Shown: positions 43,431 to 52,479 of the stretch, piece after piece
How the letters are laid out: each line of letters opens with the position of its first letter
How positions within the stretch are numbered: position 1 is the stretch's first letter
Assembly (NCBI RefSeq): GCF_012163145.1
Contig: NZ_JAAVTX010000005.1
Location: forward strand, 310,001-374,000
DNA: 64,000 nt
Reading direction: 5' to 3'
DNA from: Falsiroseomonas frigidaquae
Lineage (GTDB): Bacteria > Pseudomonadota > Alphaproteobacteria > Acetobacterales > Acetobacteraceae
Made by a program: the position numbers and the translations under genes
Notes under the pieces: generated by a model
The model's database searches: none
The model's input: the letters and a program-made list of their open reading frames with translations, nothing else
Told to the model about the DNA's origin: nothing

Positions 43431-45104
43431 ATGACCGACGCAGTGCCCGGCAGCCTGACCGATTCCGTCAGCGGCCCGGAGATGATGGCGAACCTGCGCG
43501 AGATCGCGCGCTGGATGAAGCTGAGCGGCGAGAAGGATGAACTGGAATCCATCCGCTTCCTCGAGACCCGCATGCGGGACTACGGCTTCCGCACCCAGCT
43601 TCTGCTGCACGACGCCTATATCAGCCTGCCCGGCAAGGCGAGCGTGCTGGTGGATGGCAAGTCGATCGGCTGCATCACGCAATCCTTCTCCTGCCCCGGC
43701 AGGATCTCCGGCGTGCCGGTCTATCTCGGCCATGGCACGGATGCGGATTTCGCCGGGCGCAGTCTGGCCGGGCGGATCGTGCTGTGCGAGGGCATGGCGA
43801 CCCCCGCCGTGGCACAGCGTGCCTCCCGCGCCGGCGCCGCCGGGCAGCTCCATATCAGCCACCATGAGCATATCCACGAGATGTGCATCTCGCCGGTCTG
43901 GGGCAGCCCCGGCACCAGCACGCTGGACGGGCTGCCGACGACCATCGTCTGCAGCGTGAACAACGCCGATGGTGGCGCGATCCGCGATGCGCTGGCCGGC
44001 GGCGGCCAGCCCGTGGTGACGCTGGAGGCGGAGGTGGATACCGGCTGGCGCAAGACGCCGATCCTGGTCGCGGAAATCGGTGCGGAGGACGCGCCCTTCG
44101 TCATGATGTCCGGCCACCAGGACACCTGGTATTACGGCGTGATGGACAATGGCTCGGCCAATGCCGGGATGATGGAGGCGGCGCGGCTCTGCGCTCAGCA
44201 GCAGGCGAAGTGGCAGCGCGGCCTGCGCGTGTGCTTCTGGTCCGGCCATTCGCATGGCCGCTACTCCAGCTCCGCCTGGTATGCCGATACGCATTGGGAT
44301 GAGCTGGACCGGCGCTGCGCCGCGCATGTGAATGTGGACAGCCTGGGCGGTATCGGCGCCACGGTGCTGGAGAATGCGGCGGCGATGACGGAGCTGCGGC
44401 ACCTGGCGGCGGAGGCGGTGCAGGCGCAGACCAACCAGACCTACAAGGGAAAGCGCAAGGCGCGGAACAGCGACGAGAGCTTCGTCGGCATCGGCATTCC
44501 GTCCATGCTCGGCTCCATCAGCGAACAGCCTGCGAAGCACGAGCAGGCGCGCAATGCGCTCGGCTGGTGGTGGCACACGCCGCATGACCTGCTGGACAAG
44601 ATCGACGAGGGCAATCTGGTGCGCGACACCCGCGTGCTGACGCAGGTGCTGTGGAAGCTGCTGGCGGAGCCGGTGGTGCCGCTGGACCACGCGGCGACCG
44701 CGGAGGCGCTGCTGAAGGAGTTGGCGCCGCTGGCGCAGAAGCTGGATGGGCGCTTTGATCTCGGCGGGCTTGTGGCAGCCGCGACCCGGCTGCGCGACAG
44801 CGCCGCGGGCCTCCCGGGCCGCAGCGCGAAGGATGCGGCGGCTGCGAGTGCCGCATTGATGCGTGCATCCCGCGCGCTGGTGCCGGTGGACTACACGCCG
44901 GGTAACCGCTTCGGCCATGCCGCCGCACTGCCCCTGCCCGCCTGGGCTACGCTGCAGCCGGTGCGGGACCTGGCGGCGACGGAAGCAGGCAGTGACGCCG
45001 CGAAGTTCGCCGCGGTGGACGCGCAACGAGCCCGAAATCGCCTTGCCCATGCGCTGCGTGAGGCACAGGCCGCCATCAATGCCGCCGACGCGGCGCTGAA
45101 CTGA
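43431..45104 (+). CDS. M28 peptidase-like protein with altered metal site
   Basis: 557 residues; AAGGAG nine bases before the ATG. A PA-type insertion (~80-200) precedes the zinc-peptidase fold. Four expected ligands are present: H229 (SGHQD), bridging D239 (MDNGSAN), D303 (NVDSLG) and a late His in WHTPHD. The Glu-Glu pair that supplies the catalytic base and fifth ligand in M28 enzymes is absent: the aligned strand reads CFWSGHSHGRYSSSAW, with H273-S274-H275 there. Either the histidines take over, giving different chemistry, or it is a non-hydrolytic binding protein. The C-terminal ~130 residues are helical. Same operon as two M20 enzymes. Confidence 0.85.
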   Translation: MTDAVPGSLTDSVSGPEMMANLREIARWMKLSGEKDELESIRFLETRMRDYGFRTQLLLHDAYISLPGKASVLVDGKSIGCITQSFSCPGRISGVPVYLGHGTDADFAGRSLAGRIVLCEGMATPAVAQRASRAGAAGQLHISHHEHIHEMCISPVWGSPGTSTLDGLPTTIVCSVNNADGGAIRDALAGGGQPVVTLEAEVDTGWRKTPILVAEIGAEDAPFVMMSGHQDTWYYGVMDNGSANAGMMEAARLCAQQQAKWQRGLRVCFWSGHSHGRYSSSAWYADTHWDELDRRCAAHVNVDSLGGIGATVLENAAAMTELRHLAAEAVQAQTNQTYKGKRKARNSDESFVGIGIPSMLGSISEQPAKHEQARNALGWWWHTPHDLLDKIDEGNLVRDTRVLTQVLWKLLAEPVVPLDHAATAEALLKELAPLAQKLDGRFDLGGLVAAATRLRDSAAGLPGRSAKDAAAASAALMRASRALVPVDYTPGNRFGHAAALPLPAWATLQPVRDLAATEAGSDAAKFAAVDAQRARNRLAHALREAQAAINAADAALN

Positions 45105-45117
45105 AGGAACTACACCC

Positions 45118-46542
45118 ATGCGAAACGACGAACAGGTCTGGCGCAGCGTTGATGAGCGGAAGGAGGCCTATGCGGCACTCAGCGACCGCGTCTGGGGCAT
45201 GCCGGAGCTCTGCTACAACGAGCATCGCAGCGTGGCGGAGCATATCGCGATGCTGGAGGCGGAGGGCTTCGCCATCACCCGCGATGTCGCCGGAATCCCG
45301 ACCGCGGTGATGGGCGAGGCCGGCGAAGGCGGGCCTGTCATTGCGATTCTCGGCGAGTACGACGCCCTGCCCGGCCTGTCGCAGGAAGCCGGCGTGGCCG
45401 AGCACAAGCCGCTGCCGGGGGATGGCTACGGCCATGGCTGCGGCCACAATGTGCTGGGCTCCGCCAGCCTGCTCGCCGCTGCGGCGGTGAAGGATTACCT
45501 GAAGGCGAACAACCTGCCTGGCCGCGTGCGCTACTATGGCTGCCCGGCGGAGGAAGGTGGCGCCGCCAAGGGCTTCATGGTGCGCGGTGGCGCCTTCGAT
45601 GATGTGGACATCGCCATCTCCTGGCACCCGGCAAGCTTCTCCGGCGTGAACGAGGCGATCTCCCTGGCCAATACGCGCATCGATTTCTCCTTTACCGGCC
45701 GCGCGGCGCATGCCGCATCCTCCCCGCATCTCGGGCGGTCGGCGCTGGATGCGATCGAGCTGATGAATGTCGGCGTGAACTACATGCGGGAGCACATGCC
45801 GAGCGACGCGCGCATCCACTACGCCTATCTCAATGCCGGCGGCATCGCGCCCAATGTCGTGCAGTCGCAGACCAAGGTGCGCTACCTGATCCGGGCGCGG
45901 AACCTGGTGGAGTTGAACGCCCTGGTCACGCGCGTGCGCAAGATCGCGGATGGCGCGGCGCTGATGACGGAGACGACCGTCTCGACGCAGGTGATCTCGG
46001 CCGTATCCAACCTGCTCGGCAACTCGCCGCTCGAACAGCTCATGCAGGACAATTTCCAGCGCCTCGGCCCGCCACAATTCACCGATGCGGACAAGGCCTA
46101 TGCGGCGGAGATCCAGAAGACGTTGAGCGAGGAGGACATCCTCTCCGGCTATCGTCGCCAGGGCGTCACCCCGGATACCGGCAAGGCGCTGTGCGAGCTT
46201 ATTGTGCCGCCGGGAGCCAAGGGCGCCGGCATGAACGGCTCCACCGATGTCGGCGACGTATCCTGGAAGGTGCCGACGGTGCAGGCGCGCGGTGCCACCT
46301 ACGCCATCGGCACGCCCGGCCATAGCTGGCAGGTTGTGGCGCAGGGCAAGGCGCCGGCGGCGCATACCGGCATGGTCCATGTGGCGAAGGTGATGGCCGG
46401 CACGGCGGTGGATGCACTGCAGAACCCGGATCTGATCGCCAAGGCCAAGGCCGACCACGCTGCGCGCACCGGCGGCAAGCCCTATGTCAGCCCGCTTCCG
46501 GCGGATGCGAAGCCGGCGCTCGGCATGTCGCTCGCCGAGTGA
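45118..46542 (+). CDS. M20 amidohydrolase, AbgB-like
   Basis: 474 residues. Family features: ILGEYDALPGLSQ, GHGCGHNVLGSASLLAA (metal Cys/His), YGCPAEEGGAAKGFMVR, ISWHPA, FTGRAAHAASSPHLGRSALDAIELMNVG and the late NGSTDVGDVSWKVPT. This matches p-aminobenzoyl-glutamate hydrolase subunit B and indole-acetyl-amino-acid hydrolases, enzymes that cleave N-acyl or N-aroyl amino acids. It lies 13 bases after the M28-like gene and 91 before the LLM monooxygenase gene. Confidence 0.9.
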   Translation: MRNDEQVWRSVDERKEAYAALSDRVWGMPELCYNEHRSVAEHIAMLEAEGFAITRDVAGIPTAVMGEAGEGGPVIAILGEYDALPGLSQEAGVAEHKPLPGDGYGHGCGHNVLGSASLLAAAAVKDYLKANNLPGRVRYYGCPAEEGGAAKGFMVRGGAFDDVDIAISWHPASFSGVNEAISLANTRIDFSFTGRAAHAASSPHLGRSALDAIELMNVGVNYMREHMPSDARIHYAYLNAGGIAPNVVQSQTKVRYLIRARNLVELNALVTRVRKIADGAALMTETTVSTQVISAVSNLLGNSPLEQLMQDNFQRLGPPQFTDADKAYAAEIQKTLSEEDILSGYRRQGVTPDTGKALCELIVPPGAKGAGMNGSTDVGDVSWKVPTVQARGATYAIGTPGHSWQVVAQGKAPAAHTGMVHVAKVMAGTAVDALQNPDLIAKAKADHAARTGGKPYVSPLPADAKPALGMSLAE

Positions 46543-46633
46543 TCTGAAACCGCGAAACCCGCGATCGCCACAGCAATGCTTGCGGCGGCGCGGGGATGGC
46601 GGCAGCCTTTGCCTTTCGGTGGAGGGTGTCGCC

Positions 46634-47983
46634 ATGGCTCGGCGTCAGATGAAGCTCGGTGTCTCGATGATCGGGCTGGGCTACCACATGGCGGCGTGGC
46701 GCCATCCGGATATCGATCCGGCCGGCAACATGAAGCTGTCGCACTACGTGGATGTCACCCGTATCGCGCAGCGCGGCAAGCTGGACCTGGTGTTCCTGGC
46801 CGATGGCGTCGGCATCCGCGCGCAGGACGAGCCGAAGGGTGCGCTGGCGCGATCTTCCAAGAACGTGGTGTTCGAGCCGCTGACGCTGCTTTCGGCGCTG
46901 GCCATGGTCAGCGAGCATGTCGGCCTCGTCGCCACTGCCTCCACCACCTACAACGAGCCCTATCACGTCGCCCGCAAATTCGCCTCGCTGGACCATATCA
47001 GCGGCGGCCGTGCAGGCTGGAACGTGGTGTCCTCCTTCACCGATACCGAGGCGCGCAATTTCGGCTTCGAGAAGGCACCGGACTATGACAAGCGGTATGA
47101 TCGCGCCGGTGAATTCGTCGAGGTGGTGCGCGGGCTGTGGGAGAGCTGGGAGGATGATGCCTTCATCCGCGACAAGGCCTCCGGCATCAACTACGACGAG
47201 TCGAAGCTGCATGTCCTGAACCACAGGGGCGAGCATTTCCGCGTCGCCGGACCGCTGAACGTGGCACGCACGCCGCAGGGGCATCCGGTGATCTTCCAGG
47301 CCGGCGCCTCCGATGCCGGGCGGGAATTGGCGGCCGCGACGGCGGACGGGCTGTATGCCGCCTCGCAGGAGCTGTCCGTCGCGCAGGCCTACTACAGCGA
47401 CGTGAAGGGCCGCATGGCGCGCTATGGGCGGGAGCCGGAGCATCTGAGGATCATGCCCGGCCTCCTCGCCGTGCCCGGCCGCACGCGACAGGAGGCGCAG
47501 GACAAGCATGAGCAGGTGCAGTCGCTGCTGGACCCGCTGCTCGGCCTGAACCAACTTTCCCGCGTCATGGGCGACCTCTCCGCCTATGACGTGGACGGGC
47601 CGGTGCCGGACAGCATCGACCCACGCATGCGAAGCCGGGCGCAGATCTTCCTGGACCTGGCGAAGCGCGACAACCTGACCATCCGCCAGCTCTACACCCT
47701 GGTCGCAGCCGGCAATGGCCACCGCACCGTCGTCGGTACTCCGACGGACATCGCCGATGCGATGCAGGAGTGGTTCGAGCAGGGTGCCGCCGATGGCTAC
47801 AACATCCTGCCGCCCTGGCTGCCCGGCGGGCTCGCCGATGTGGTCGACATGGTGGTCCCGGAATTGCAGAGGCGCGGCCTGTTCCGCACCGAGTACGAGG
47901 GCACGACACTGCGCGAGAATCTGGGCGTGCCCTACCCCACCCATCGCCGCGCCGCACTCGCCCGCGGCCTGGCCGCCGAATAG
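46634..47983 (+). CDS. LLM-class flavin-dependent monooxygenase (NtaA/SnaA/DszA family)
   Basis: 449 residues from the ATG at 46634, with GGAGGG about 7 bases upstream. Family segments: YHMAAWRHPD near the start, LDLVFLADG, FEPLTLLSALAMVSEHVGL, TYNEPYHVARKFASLDHISGGRAGWNVVSS and VIFQAGASDAGRELAA. NtaA-type enzymes use reduced FMN from a separate reductase to oxidise C-N or C-S bonds in aminopolycarboxylates, sulfones and similar. The flavin reductase partner is not present in this stretch. Co-located with amide hydrolases and MmgE/PrpD, it may act on an N-substituted amino acid. Confidence 0.9.
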   Translation: MARRQMKLGVSMIGLGYHMAAWRHPDIDPAGNMKLSHYVDVTRIAQRGKLDLVFLADGVGIRAQDEPKGALARSSKNVVFEPLTLLSALAMVSEHVGLVATASTTYNEPYHVARKFASLDHISGGRAGWNVVSSFTDTEARNFGFEKAPDYDKRYDRAGEFVEVVRGLWESWEDDAFIRDKASGINYDESKLHVLNHRGEHFRVAGPLNVARTPQGHPVIFQAGASDAGRELAAATADGLYAASQELSVAQAYYSDVKGRMARYGREPEHLRIMPGLLAVPGRTRQEAQDKHEQVQSLLDPLLGLNQLSRVMGDLSAYDVDGPVPDSIDPRMRSRAQIFLDLAKRDNLTIRQLYTLVAAGNGHRTVVGTPTDIADAMQEWFEQGAADGYNILPPWLPGGLADVVDMVVPELQRRGLFRTEYEGTTLRENLGVPYPTHRRAALARGLAAE

Positions 47984-48002
47984 TCGAGAGGGAGACGCCA
48001 CC

Positions 48003-49583
48003 ATGCGCCTGCTCCGCCCCCTGCTGCTCGCTTCCGCCATGCTCGCCAGCCTGCCCGTCGCTGCACAGGAATTGCGCATCGGCTTCAAGGCCGCGGTCAC
48101 CGGCGCCGACCCGCACCAGAACTACACGCCCAACCGCAACGTGCAGCTCCACGTCTATGAACCGCTGGTGCTGCAGGATCCCTTCATGCGGCTGCAGCCC
48201 GGCGCCGCCAGCGCCTGGCGCAATATCGACCCCAGCACATGGGAGTTCACGCTGCGCGAGGGGCTGAAATTCCACGACGGCACGCCGGTGACGGCGGATG
48301 ACGTGGTGTTCTCCATCCGCCGGGCCAGCGCCGCCACCGGGCTTCGCACCTTCGTGGCGCAGACGCGCAACGTGGCGAGCGTGGAGGCGAAGGACCCGCG
48401 CACCGTCATCATCCGCACCACCGCGCCGACGCCGCTGCTGCCGGTGCAGATGGCCGTGATCGCCATCGTCTCCGCCCTCGCTGCCGCGGATGCGGGGGAA
48501 GCCGAGTTCAATGGCGGCCGCGCCGCCATCGGCACCGGGCCCTATCGCTGGGTACGCTATACGCCCGGCCGCGACGTGGTGATCGAGCGCGCGGCGAGCC
48601 ATTGGCGGGAGCCCGAGCCATGGGAACGCGTGACCTTCCGCTTCATCTCGAATGACAGCGCCCGCGTCGCGGCCCTGCTGGCGGGCGATGTGGACGTGAT
48701 CGACAACGTCCCGCCCTCCCTGTTCGGGGAAGTGCGTGCCAGCGACCGCACGCAGCTCATCACCACGCCAGGACTGTTCACGCTGTACATGTACCTGGAC
48801 CATTTCCGCGACCAGGTGGTCTTCGCCACCGGGCCGGATGGCCAGCCCCTGGCGCGCAACCCGATCCGCGATCCGAAGGTGCGGCAGGCGATGAACCTGG
48901 CGATCAACCGTGTGGCGCTGGCCGAGCGCGGCATGGAAGGTGCGGCGGACCCGATCGGGCAGTTCGCTGGCCCCGGCTTCATCGGCCATGACGAAAGCCT
49001 GGCCCCGCCGCGGCACGACCCGGCGCAGGCCCGCCGGCTGCTGGCGGAGGCCGGCTATCCAAATGGCTTCGGCCTGACCATCCACTGCACCAATGACCGC
49101 TTCCCAGGCGATTCCCGCACCTGCCAGGCGGTGGGCCAGATGTTCACCGCTGTCGGCATCCGCACCATCGTGGAGCCGCTGCCGGCGGCCGTGTTCTTCC
49201 GTCGCGCCAATGGCAACGCCACGCAGGACCCGGAATTCACCGCCTTCATGGCAATCTTCGCTTCCTCCACCGGCGTGGCGAGCGAGAGCATGACAACGAT
49301 CCTGCGCACCCGGAATCGCGCCACCGGCGCGGGGTCGCTCAACCGCGGGCGCTATTCCAGCGCCGCGCTGGATGTGGCGCTCGACCGGGTCGATTCGATC
49401 TTCGACGATGCGGCACGGGAACGCGCCATGGGCGACGCCGCGCGCATCGCGATCGAGGACAATGCGATCATCCCGGTATTCTCGCTGCGCGCTTCCTACG
49501 GACTGCGACGGGGCCTGAGCATCGTGCCGCGCGGCGACCAGTACACCTACGCCACCACCATCCGCGTCGCGCCGTCGCGGTAG
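48003..49583 (+). CDS. Dipeptide/oligopeptide-type ABC substrate-binding protein (orphan)
   Basis: 526 residues: Sec-type signal MRLLRPLLLASAMLASLPVAA, then a family-5 extracellular binding protein (DppA/OppA). Landmarks: YEPLVLQDPFMRLQPGAASAW, WEFTLREGLKFHDGTPVTADDV, GTGPYRWVRYTPG, DPKVRQAMNLAINR and the late AIIPVFSLRASYG. It starts 19 bases after the LLM gene. No dpp-type permease or ATPase is found in the window, so it must use a transporter encoded elsewhere. Its stop is one base from the convergent SLC13 stop. Confidence 0.9.
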   Translation: MRLLRPLLLASAMLASLPVAAQELRIGFKAAVTGADPHQNYTPNRNVQLHVYEPLVLQDPFMRLQPGAASAWRNIDPSTWEFTLREGLKFHDGTPVTADDVVFSIRRASAATGLRTFVAQTRNVASVEAKDPRTVIIRTTAPTPLLPVQMAVIAIVSALAAADAGEAEFNGGRAAIGTGPYRWVRYTPGRDVVIERAASHWREPEPWERVTFRFISNDSARVAALLAGDVDVIDNVPPSLFGEVRASDRTQLITTPGLFTLYMYLDHFRDQVVFATGPDGQPLARNPIRDPKVRQAMNLAINRVALAERGMEGAADPIGQFAGPGFIGHDESLAPPRHDPAQARRLLAEAGYPNGFGLTIHCTNDRFPGDSRTCQAVGQMFTAVGIRTIVEPLPAAVFFRRANGNATQDPEFTAFMAIFASSTGVASESMTTILRTRNRATGAGSLNRGRYSSAALDVALDRVDSIFDDAARERAMGDAARIAIEDNAIIPVFSLRASYGLRRGLSIVPRGDQYTYATTIRVAPSR

Positions 49584-49584
49584 C

Positions 49585-51399
49585 CTACAGGGGCCAGAAC
49601 AGCAGCAGCGCGGGCATCGCCACCGCCACCACCAGCAGTTCCAGCGGCAGACCCAGCCGCCAGTAGTCGCTGAAGCGGAAGCCGCCGGGGCCAAGGATCA
49701 GAGTGTTGTTCTGGTGCCCGATCGGCGTCAAAAAGGCGCAGGATGCGCCGATCGCCACGGCCATCAGGAAGGGGTCCGTGGCGACGCCGAGCTGGCTGGC
49801 AGTGCCGATCGCCACCGGGCACATCACGGCTGCGGTGCCGGCGTTGTTCATGAAATCGGACAGCGTCATCGTCACCACCAGCACCAGCGCCAGCGCCGCA
49901 ACCGGGCCATAGGGCGCGACCGGCGCGAGCAGGGCGTTGGCCACCAGATCCGCCGCGCCCGTCGTGGCCATCGCCTCCGCCACCGGCAGCAGCGCGGCCA
50001 GCAGCACGATCACCGGCCAATCCACCGCATCATACAGCCGCCGCACCGGCACCTGGCCCAGCGCCACCACCGCCAGCACGCCCGCCGCGAAGGCGATGGC
50101 GGCGGGCACCAGGCCGAAGGCGGCACCAGCGATGGAGGCCAGCATCACGCCTCCGACCAGCGCGGCGCGGCGCGCATCTGGCAGGCGCAGCGAGCGCTGT
50201 GCCAGCGGCACCAGGCCGAAGCGCTGGGCAAACTCCGCCATCGTCTCCGGCGAGCCCTGCAGCAGCAGCATGTCGCCCTCGCGCAGCGCCATGGTGTTCA
50301 GCCGTGCGGTGGAACGGACGCCGCGGCGCGAGATGGCCAGCAGGTTCACACCGAAATGGTGGCGCAGGCGGATACCCCGGGCAGAGAGGCCGGCAATCTC
50401 GGCCCGAGGCCGCACCACATATTCCGCCAGGACCACATCGGGCGATTGCAGCGCGGCGGCGGGGCTGTCCGGCTCGGGCGGGTTCTCGTTCGAAGCGTCG
50501 TCGCCCGCGCGCACATCCTCCTCCAGCTTCAGGCCAAGATCCGCCAGAGCGGCAGTCAGCGCCTCCGGCTCCGCCTCGATCACCAGGATGTCGCCGGCCT
50601 GAACCTCCCGCGACAGATGCGGCGCGGCGATACGGCGCTCGTCGCGCAGCAGGCCGAGCACCTGCGCCTCGCTGGCTTTCAGCGCCTCCTCGATCGCGCG
50701 CAGCGACATGCCGGCCGCCTTGGCGCCTTCCGGGACCCGCGCCTCGGTCAGGTAGGCGCCGGCGGCAAAGCCCTCGGCACCGCTGACCTTGCGCTCGGGA
50801 ACCAGGCGCCAGCCGAGCGCCATCAGCGCGAGGCCCGACAGCGCCACGGCAACGCCGACCGGCGCGAAGTCGAACATGGCAAAGCTGTCGGCGCCGCCAG
50901 CCTGGGCGCGGAAGCCGGAGACGATGAGGTTGGGCGGCGTGCCGATCAGCGTCGTCATGCCGCCGAGGATGGAGCCAAAGGCCAGCGGCATCAGCACCCG
51001 CCCTGGCGCCAGGCCAAGCCGTGCGGCGACCGGAATTGCCACCGGCATCAGTAGCGCCAGCGCGCCGACATTGTTCATGAAGGCCGAGAGCAGCGCGGCC
51101 AGACCGGACAGCGCCGCGATGGTTAGTGTCGGCCCGGCCTTGCGCGGCACCGCGACGCTGGACAGCCAGTCCACCGCGCCGCTGGCTTGCAGCGCAGCGC
51201 TGAGGATCAGGATGCAGGCGACAGTGACGACGGCCGGGTGCCCCAGCCCGTTGAATGCCGCGTCAGGTTCGACCAGCCCCGCCGCGACCGCGGCCAGCAA
51301 CGCGGCCACCGCCACCACGTCATGCCGCCAGCGGCCCCAGATGAACAGGATGATGGTGGCCGCCAGGATGGCGAGGAGGCTGGCTTGGGCAAAGGTCAT
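49585..51399 (-). CDS. SLC13-family (DASS) anion transporter with two RCK-C domains
   Basis: 604 residues. Two membrane halves flank a soluble centre. The paired family motifs are SAFMNNVGALALLMP (N-half) and SDFMNNAGTAAVMCP (C-half), with GSILGGMTTLIGTPPNLIVSGF and GASCAFLTPIGHQNNTLILGPGG as the re-entrant substrate sites. The centre (about 205-400) contains two TrkA-C-like domains. The family moves dicarboxylates, sulfate or other oxyanions with Na+. It lies 85 bases downstream of the Pht5-like decarboxylase on the same strand, making it a candidate phthalate uptake carrier. Confidence 0.88.
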   Translation of the reverse strand: MTFAQASLLAILAATIILFIWGRWRHDVVAVAALLAAVAAGLVEPDAAFNGLGHPAVVTVACILILSAALQASGAVDWLSSVAVPRKAGPTLTIAALSGLAALLSAFMNNVGALALLMPVAIPVAARLGLAPGRVLMPLAFGSILGGMTTLIGTPPNLIVSGFRAQAGGADSFAMFDFAPVGVAVALSGLALMALGWRLVPERKVSGAEGFAAGAYLTEARVPEGAKAAGMSLRAIEEALKASEAQVLGLLRDERRIAAPHLSREVQAGDILVIEAEPEALTAALADLGLKLEEDVRAGDDASNENPPEPDSPAAALQSPDVVLAEYVVRPRAEIAGLSARGIRLRHHFGVNLLAISRRGVRSTARLNTMALREGDMLLLQGSPETMAEFAQRFGLVPLAQRSLRLPDARRAALVGGVMLASIAGAAFGLVPAAIAFAAGVLAVVALGQVPVRRLYDAVDWPVIVLLAALLPVAEAMATTGAADLVANALLAPVAPYGPVAALALVLVVTMTLSDFMNNAGTAAVMCPVAIGTASQLGVATDPFLMAVAIGASCAFLTPIGHQNNTLILGPGGFRFSDYWRLGLPLELLVVAVAMPALLLFWPL

Positions 51400-51483
51400 C
51401 TGGTCGGTCTCGGCAGCGGGCGGAGGCCATAGCAGCCGGCGGACATATCGGTTGCATCACGGACGCGCGTGCGGGCGCGACGG

Positions 51484-52476
51484 CTAGATCTTGTGCGATT
51501 CCAGCGTACTCGGATGGAACAGTTCCTCCGGCACCAGCAGCCGGCTGGACAGGCCCTGGGCGTGATGGTGGCGCAGGAACCAGTCGAAGACGTGACGGTT
51601 CTCGGACAGGCCGTAGGAGAAGAAATCCTCCCCCATCAACCGGCGCGCGGCACGGAGACTCTCCTCCACGAAGGGTAGCGTCACCTTGGTGGCGGAGGTG
51701 TCGGCCAGCTTCGCCAGCGCCACCGCCTTGGATTTCTCGAAGGCTTTCTGGACCGCGGCCGGCAGCCAGGGGTGCCGCTCCACCAGCGTGCGCCGGATGC
51801 CCAGCACATGCATGACCGGGAAGATGCGCGTCTTGCGGAACCAGGCCTGGGCCGCGGCGGTGGGGTCGGGGAACAGCCAGTCGATATCCGGGTCGCCGCG
51901 TTCGAAGCAGGAGGGCGCGCGCGGGCCCATCACGCCATCCAGCTCCCCCGCCGCCAGCATGCCGGAGATGGTGGCGCCTTCCGGCGCGTTCTCGATCACG
52001 ACGCCTGGCGGCAGGTTGAGGGAGATCTTCTCCACCCGTCCCGGCGTATCGTAGCCGCCGCGCACCCAGGTGATTTCGGCGGGGCGCACCCCGTACTCCT
52101 CCTCCAGGATCGCCCGCGCCCAGACATTGGCGGTGAGCTGGTATTCCGGGATGCCGATGCGCTTGCCGCGCAGATCCTCGGGCCGTGCGATGCCGCGATC
52201 CGTGCGTACGACGATGCAGGTGTGGCGGAAGGCGCGGGAGGGGAAGACCGGCACGGCGATGTAGGGGGAATCGCCCTTGGCGACCCGCACGGAATAGGAG
52301 GAGAGCGACAATTCGCAGATGTCGAAGGCCTCGTGCCGGAAGGCGCGGAAGAAGATTTCCTCCGGCTCCAGCAGCATGAATTGCGGATCGACCGCGTCGA
52401 TCTGCACCTCCCCATCCACCAGCGGGCGCATGCGGTCATAGGGGCCGATGGCAATGGAGAGCTGGAGCTTTGCCAC
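51484..52476 (-). CDS. pht5: 4,5-dihydroxyphthalate decarboxylase
   Basis: 330 residues from a GTG at 52476. Periplasmic-binding-protein fold used as a cytosolic enzyme. Recognisable Pht5 features: LSIAIGPYDRMRPLVDG, LLEPEEIFFRAFRHEAFDICELSLSSY, VFPSRAFRHTCIVVR and LRGKRIGIPEYQLTANVWARA. No signal peptide, as expected. It converts 4,5-dihydroxyphthalate to protocatechuate and CO2. Three bases downstream of the Rieske oxygenase gene. Length and context both match pht5. Confidence 0.85.
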   Translation of the reverse strand: MAKLQLSIAIGPYDRMRPLVDGEVQIDAVDPQFMLLEPEEIFFRAFRHEAFDICELSLSSYSVRVAKGDSPYIAVPVFPSRAFRHTCIVVRTDRGIARPEDLRGKRIGIPEYQLTANVWARAILEEEYGVRPAEITWVRGGYDTPGRVEKISLNLPPGVVIENAPEGATISGMLAAGELDGVMGPRAPSCFERGDPDIDWLFPDPTAAAQAWFRKTRIFPVMHVLGIRRTLVERHPWLPAAVQKAFEKSKAVALAKLADTSATKVTLPFVEESLRAARRLMGEDFFSYGLSENRHVFDWFLRHHHAQGLSSRLLVPEELFHPSTLESHKI

Positions 52477-52479
52477 CTG

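Noticed and set aside
51400-51483. CGCGC-GTGCGG-GCGCG hairpin between pht5 and the SLC13 gene as a terminator
   Set aside because: Five-base arms with no T-run; too weak in GC-rich DNA to claim that the genes are separate transcripts.
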